From contig CAYIYZ010000006.1 of assembly GCA_964367935.1 (NCBI GenBank), positions 67,684 to 131,683 of the forward strand: a stretch of 64,000 nucleotides of DNA, in the 5' to 3' direction. Below the pieces are notes generated by a model. That model was not told where the DNA came from. It worked only from the letters and a program-made list of their open reading frames with translations, and made no database searches. Source of the stretch: Scatomorpha sp964367935 (GTDB taxonomy: Bacteria > Bacillota > Clostridia > Oscillospirales > Oscillospiraceae). A program made the position numbers and the translations under genes. Of this stretch, positions 60,161-64,000 are shown piece after piece; position 1 is the stretch's first letter, and each line of letters begins with the position of its first letter.

Positions 60161-60189
60161 AATATAGCACAGTCACCGAGCTTTGTCAA
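60161..60189 (-). promoter_or_regulatory. Promoter of the MATE-tetR operon
   Basis: On the minus strand TTGACA (60184-60189), a 17-base spacer and TATATT (60161-60166). Confidence 0.82.
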
Positions 60190-60253
60190 TGTGCTCAATC
60201 ACACTTTATCATCTATCTTCTCCACTCTTATATTGCCCATGTGAGAATGTATA

Positions 60254-60296
60254 AAAAAATCTAAAAGGCGACTACCTATAACGGTAGCCGCCTTTT
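60254..60296 (-). terminator. Terminator of the subtilase gene
   Basis: AAAAGGCGACTACC (60263-60276) pairs with GGTAGCCGCCTTTT (60283-60296) with one mismatch, and a T-rich run follows on the minus strand. Confidence 0.9.
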
Positions 60297-60317
60297 ACAC
60301 TAAAATTTATCTAATCA

Positions 60318-62957
60318 CTAATTTAGATACTCATTTTCCATAATAGCAATTCCCACTTCCGGATCTTTATCTACAAATTCATATATGCTTCCGCTGCCTG
60401 ACTCTGAAGTCCAAAACATCCTACCATCTTCTATCTCGGTGAATGTTGCACTATACATATTCGTTTCTCCGCCGATGCTATCATCCCATTTTACGGGAAC
60501 TTCGTAGTAAACCGTATTAACTCCGTTGTCCACACGGACGAAGTCCTGAGCCGTAAACGTGCCCATATACTCTCCGCCTCTTAACCACCCTACTATTATC
60601 TCATAGCTGTCATCGCCTTTATCTGTTATCTTGATAAATTCGTAGCCATGCGAAGAGTATTCATTGCCCGCTTTATCCCAAACGCCTACCAGTGTATCTG
60701 CCGTGATATTTTCCGGATCTATTACCGTCTCCTCACCCGAAAGCTGCGTATACAACTGTTCAAGCGAGACGGTGCCGTCATTTTCGCCGTATTCCTCAAA
60801 TATATTAATTATGGAGTAAGTTTGCATATAATTTAGATATTCATAAAAAGTCTTACTCTCACCGTTCATCACCGAGTTCGCATCTGTTATAGCGCCGTTT
60901 GATTCATTTGATGTATACTCAAAGCTCAGATCATCTGCCAGTGTGCTTTCTTCATTTTCATAGAGATAAATTTCTCTCTTTCCCCACCTTAGTACAAGAT
61001 CCCCATATTCACCAAACTCTGAAAACATCATTATATACCGCTCTCCACCCTTCTCAAGTATATGAATACCTCCTGAAGGACCTCCTGCTTGAGCATAAAA
61101 CTCGTAATCGACAAACAAAGGAACAACCGCCCCATCGGAAATTGTATAGATACTTGCTGCGAAGTAGGGATAATTTCCTGTCTCAACAGTATAGAGCATT
61201 ATTAGCTCGTCCACCCCATTACCGTCTATGTCAATTAAAGCTCCCTTGTTCCGGTACATATCGCTACGGCCGAGCATTGTCTCTTTAATTTTCTCGTCTT
61301 TCGTATATAGACTGTAGTCCACATTTTCTATTTGTACAGAATCATTTTGCTCGGGATCTATGCCTTGAATTGCGTCTGTTTGTGTGACTTCAAAGTCCAA
61401 CGCTCCCTGTACAGCCAAATCCGCGCTCAGCAAGTAATATGAATAGTCATCTTGTATTATGTTTTCCTCACCCAGCTCAGCCGAGTCTACTATTATCTGC
61501 TTTACATTAGCTCCACTAAGGCTTGGATTCGCTCCAAAAAGCATGGCCGCAACTCCGCTCACATGCGGTGTTGCCATAGATGTTCCGCTTTGATTTTCGT
61601 AGCCGTTATCTTGAAAGGTGGAGTAAATCTCCACTCCGGGCGCGGCAAGATCAACTCTTTCTCCTGCACAGCTGGAGCTCGCCATCGCATATCCGTCACC
61701 GGAAATCCCTGCCGAGCCGACGATGATAATTCTATCAGCTACCCTTGGATCATCAACATTAGCCATTATATCGAAGTCCGCAAGCACACCACCTGATTCA
61801 ACTCTCAATGCAATTTCGTCTTCTCTGCCTAAATACCTGGCAAAGGGTGAGTTTTCGTCACGATCTTCGCTCTGCAAATAATCTTCAAAATCGCTTAAAG
61901 CGTAGTAACCATATAAGGCATTTTCATCGTCTTCGTCAGCGGCGAAATACTCATATGCATTGCCATACAAGTTGCCCGCGGACTTACAGATGACAAACTC
62001 GTACCCAGCATCCACATATGCACCCAGTATTCGTTCTAGTTGCGATGAAAACTCATCTGTCGCCCTAATTGCCGCCTCATTACCTCTTGAAGCTGCAAAT
62101 TGAAGGTCGTTAATGCTGATAGACATATTTATTACTTTGCAGCCTTCGTGAACTATTAGATTAGTGAGGCCTGTAATGAGTAATTGTTCTGAGGCATACC
62201 CGTGATTTGCAAAAGCATTTACAGATACGCCATATAGTTTAGCGTTTGGCGCAACTCCACTTATTCCTTCATCATTGTCAAAAGTCGCGCCTATCGTTCC
62301 CGCAACATGCGTACCGTGTGTGCTAACTTCCGCTGATAACTCATCTACGAATGCTAATGCAGTATCTTCATACGCTATGTCAACGTGACTCAAAAACGCA
62401 GTATCCATTATGCCCACATTCACATCCGCCATAGCATCTCTGCTATCCCATGCAACGGGCGCACCTATAGCCTCCACTCCCCAGTTTGTGCCAGACACGT
62501 CACCTCCCCATTCTTCTGCCCACTCAGAGTCCGATGGGAAATAGTCTGACGACACTCTAAACACACGATTTGGCGAGACTCCAATGGCATATTCAACTCG
62601 AAGCTCATTCTCGATTTCTTCGAGTTCCGTAAGTGAATAGCTCTTATCGAAGAGTATTTGGTAGTTATTTACCGCTTCTACGTATCCCACAACTTCGCCG
62701 CCGTATTGAGACGCTACATTTTCCACTTCTTCAAGCGAAATCTCTTCCTCAAAAGTCAAAATGAGTTCATTGTCAATGTACGCAATACCCTGATCAACCG
62801 ACATCTTTTCATAATCTGACTGATACACAAGAATTCCATCTGAAACTTGGGCTGTTTCAGACGTATTAGGTTGCAGTACAAAGACAAGGGTAACAGCAAG
62901 TGCAATAGCAAGCACAGTTATTAGGCTAATGGTTTTTTTGTTTTTTCTCTTTTTCAT
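60318..62957 (-). CDS. Secreted or membrane-anchored S8 subtilase
   Basis: About 879 residues from the ATG at 62955-62957. An N-terminal hydrophobic segment (ISLITVLAIALAVTLVFVL) serves as signal or anchor. An inhibitor-like propeptide follows (about residues 45-125, 'ELILTFEEEISLEEVENVAS'). The catalytic triad is complete: Asp in VNVGIMDTAF, His in STHGTHVAGTIGA and Ser in SGTSMATPHVSGVAAML; the oxyanion Asn is in SAGN. The C-terminal 300 residues contain a GALIDIDGNGVDELIML unit, an FG-GAP/dockerin-like calcium-loop pattern, and an unclassified beta-rich part. It probably degrades extracellular protein. Confidence 0.93.
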   Translation of the reverse strand: MKKRKNKKTISLITVLAIALAVTLVFVLQPNTSETAQVSDGILVYQSDYEKMSVDQGIAYIDNELILTFEEEISLEEVENVASQYGGEVVGYVEAVNNYQILFDKSYSLTELEEIENELRVEYAIGVSPNRVFRVSSDYFPSDSEWAEEWGGDVSGTNWGVEAIGAPVAWDSRDAMADVNVGIMDTAFLSHVDIAYEDTALAFVDELSAEVSTHGTHVAGTIGATFDNDEGISGVAPNAKLYGVSVNAFANHGYASEQLLITGLTNLIVHEGCKVINMSISINDLQFAASRGNEAAIRATDEFSSQLERILGAYVDAGYEFVICKSAGNLYGNAYEYFAADEDDENALYGYYALSDFEDYLQSEDRDENSPFARYLGREDEIALRVESGGVLADFDIMANVDDPRVADRIIIVGSAGISGDGYAMASSSCAGERVDLAAPGVEIYSTFQDNGYENQSGTSMATPHVSGVAAMLFGANPSLSGANVKQIIVDSAELGEENIIQDDYSYYLLSADLAVQGALDFEVTQTDAIQGIDPEQNDSVQIENVDYSLYTKDEKIKETMLGRSDMYRNKGALIDIDGNGVDELIMLYTVETGNYPYFAASIYTISDGAVVPLFVDYEFYAQAGGPSGGIHILEKGGERYIMMFSEFGEYGDLVLRWGKREIYLYENEESTLADDLSFEYTSNESNGAITDANSVMNGESKTFYEYLNYMQTYSIINIFEEYGENDGTVSLEQLYTQLSGEETVIDPENITADTLVGVWDKAGNEYSSHGYEFIKITDKGDDSYEIIVGWLRGGEYMGTFTAQDFVRVDNGVNTVYYEVPVKWDDSIGGETNMYSATFTEIEDGRMFWTSESGSGSIYEFVDKDPEVGIAIMENEYLN

Positions 62958-63027
62958 AATTTCCCGCCCTTTAGCTGAGTATTTTAGACGCAGTCTCTGC
63001 GCCATCTTTGGTTTCATTTGCATTAGG

Positions 63028-63056
63028 ATTTTAACATTTATCAATCACACTTTCAA
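63028..63056 (-). promoter_or_regulatory. Promoter of the subtilase gene
   Basis: On the minus strand TTGAAA (63051-63056), a 17-base spacer and TAAAAT (63028-63033), giving a leader of about 64 bases. Confidence 0.8.
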
Positions 63057-63161
63057 GTGCCTTGCTCTGTCTCAACAGGAATTTGACCATAACAACTCAT
63101 CCATCCTTATTGTTCTGTATAATGATAATAAAACAACTACAGTTCTTATAGGGTGGCGCAC

Positions 63162-63207
63162 ATAAAAACAGCTAACCGATTTTCTAAAAATCAGTTAGCT
63201 GTTTTTA
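63162..63207. terminator. Terminator hairpin right of the subtilase promoter
   Basis: ATAAAAACAGCTAAC (63162-63176 region) pairs with GTTAGCTGTTTTTAT (63193-63207). The remaining bases of 62958-63218 hold only the promoter, the leader and this hairpin. Confidence 0.9.
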
Positions 63208-63218
63208 TCTTTTATAAT

Positions 63219-63300
63219 TTATGTTGCCATTTTGTTGCCAAAGACGGCATCAAAACCGCTCAAACCCACTCGTCCCAGAGGTAAGTATTTTACGATGTAT
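63219..63300 (-). pseudogene. Possible C-terminal remnant of a tyrosine integrase
   Basis: On the minus strand a frame ending at TAA (63219-63221) reads ...YLPLGRVGLSGFDAVFGNKMAT. This resembles the C-terminal tails of some phage/transposon integrases. There is no start codon, and the frame runs back under the truncated AlbA_2 gene in another frame. The assignment rests on a short tail and is uncertain. A decayed integrase at the edge of a mobile element would explain the truncated neighbour. Confidence 0.3.
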
Positions 63301-63735
63301 TCAGTGCAAAATGTACTTCTGGAACAGCTTTTTATAGGGTTTTATCTGTATTATTTTGAGTATTGCTGTTTCAGTAGCAGGAACGGAAGATGCGCCTTGT
63401 CTAACGAAAACACCTTCAGGTCTGATACCTTTAGATGCAATATAATAAGGGCATGAAGTGCCTCTTTGGACATCTAAAACAACTATTGACTTGCCGTCTG
63501 TTGCTTCTACTTTATAGTCAACAAACATAGTTATATCAGGTTTAATAGAATCTCTAACCATATTAGTACATTTCAGAAGCACTTCATCTGCATCGTGCAC
63601 GCCAGCAATAGTTAAATCATCATTAATTCCAATATATATTTTACCACCGACAGTATTAGCAAAAGCTATGACTGTCTTTTTTATTTCATCGGTATATTCT
63701 CTTTTATATTCTATGCTTTGATTTTCGAGTTGCAT
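63301..63735 (-). CDS. Truncated AlbA_2 (Schlafen-like) DNA-binding domain protein
   Basis: 144 residues. SIEYKREYTDEIKKTVIAFA NTVGGKIYIGINDDLTIAGV and the later VFVRQGASSVPATE are the AlbA_2 domain. Family members usually continue for another 250 or more residues with an ATPase or winged-helix part; here the sequence departs from the family after ILKIIQ and stops at QKYILH. It is probably cut by a rearrangement. An AGAAGGTGAC site precedes the ATG, so the fragment could still be translated. Confidence 0.75.
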   Translation of the reverse strand: MQLENQSIEYKREYTDEIKKTVIAFANTVGGKIYIGINDDLTIAGVHDADEVLLKCTNMVRDSIKPDITMFVDYKVEATDGKSIVVLDVQRGTSCPYYIASKGIRPEGVFVRQGASSVPATETAILKIIQIKPYKKLFQKYILH

Positions 63736-63878
63736 ACGTCACCTTCTTTCTACTAGCATTCTACTACTTTGTCAAGTGTTCGAATGGTAGTAGAACCAGT
63801 ATCGGCTGTTATAATAATTCACTCATGCTTTAAATCGCAATTTGCTTATAACATTATTATGACCATATTACAACCCAA

Positions 63879-63941
63879 ACTTCCGAAATTATCAATAGTT
63901 TACTTCCGAAATTATCAATAGTTTACTTCCGATATTATCGG
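63879..63941. repeat. 23-bp tandem repeats
   Basis: Two exact 23-bp copies (63879-63901 and 63902-63924) begin ACTTCCGAAATTATCAATAG. A third, partial copy diverges and forms the palindrome CCGATA-T-TATCGG (63929-63941). These could be protein-binding iterons, or part of an attachment region. The rest of 63736-64000 is AT-rich and shows no gene. Confidence 0.8.
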
Positions 63942-64000
63942 TTCAATTTTAAGCTTTAAGCTTTAATTTACCCAAAATCTCAACATCTGCAGGGCAAAAC

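Noticed and set aside
63879..63941. CRISPR array
   Set aside because: The 23-bp units are directly adjacent without spacers, and no cas genes are present.

Overview
The window looks like chromosome from an endospore-forming Clostridia-type Firmicute. It carries sporulation and germination genes (spmA, spmB, a SpoIID-family gene, gpr), a WalRK-YycHI signalling operon, an S-layer-homology (SLH) surface protein, a glycine-rich set of clostridial housekeeping genes (efp, rpsT, clpC, gpr, a CD1247-type protein) and strong AGGAGG-like ribosome binding sites throughout. Species cannot be set from the sequence alone.

Layout. 1-5.6 kb (minus): an operon Nudix hydrolase-walR-walK-yycH-yycI-murA, with murA running off the left edge. 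5.7-7.5 kb (plus): a small unknown protein, smpB, a cyclophilin, then ssrA (tmRNA) and its terminator, so the trans-translation pair smpB/ssrA is clustered. 7.5-14.8 kb: an AT-richer block with a Crp/Fnr regulator divergent from a ferredoxin-like protein, a two-component system followed by an ABC exporter, and a DegV protein. 14.8-21.6 kb (minus): a PHP-domain gene and a complete oppABCDF peptide importer. 22-31.6 kb: an ArsR regulator with a truncated permease, then a DNA-repair-rich run (AlkD, AdaA, Ogt, a DUF1848 protein, a short UvrA paralogue, an AlkA-like glycosylase) with an SDR enzyme, a bacteriohemerythrin and an acetyltransferase between. 31.6-44.8 kb: core genes: spmAB, marR-degV, rsmI-trmN6, a small ferredoxin, clpC, spoIID, gpr, rpsT, CD1247-type, efp and tRNA-Leu. 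45-49 kb: a ChbG-type deacetylase, a GPH sugar symporter and an EAL phosphodiesterase. 49-51.3 kb: a P1B metal ATPase with a CsoR repressor and a clear CsoR operator. 51.4-57.2 kb: a small VOC-fold protein and an 1844-residue SLH surface protein built of repeated modules. 57.5-60.2 kb: a MATE exporter-TetR-cytidylate-kinase-like operon. 60.3-64 kb: a secreted subtilase, then a degraded mobile-element edge (integrase-like tail, truncated AlbA_2 protein, 23-bp tandem repeats).

The most unusual structure is a pair of 203-bp repeats at 32765-32967 and 57303-57505. They are in opposite orientation, collinear without gaps, and rich in stem-loops (one with a compensatory base-pair change). Each is bracketed by a perfect duplication of the local terminator-like hairpin (32 bp and 30 bp). 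The hairpins at the two loci are unrelated in sequence, so the element seems to have entered terminators and duplicated them. A decayed end of the same element may sit next to a third terminator at 36546-36588. I know of no described family that fits, and this is the best candidate here for something new.
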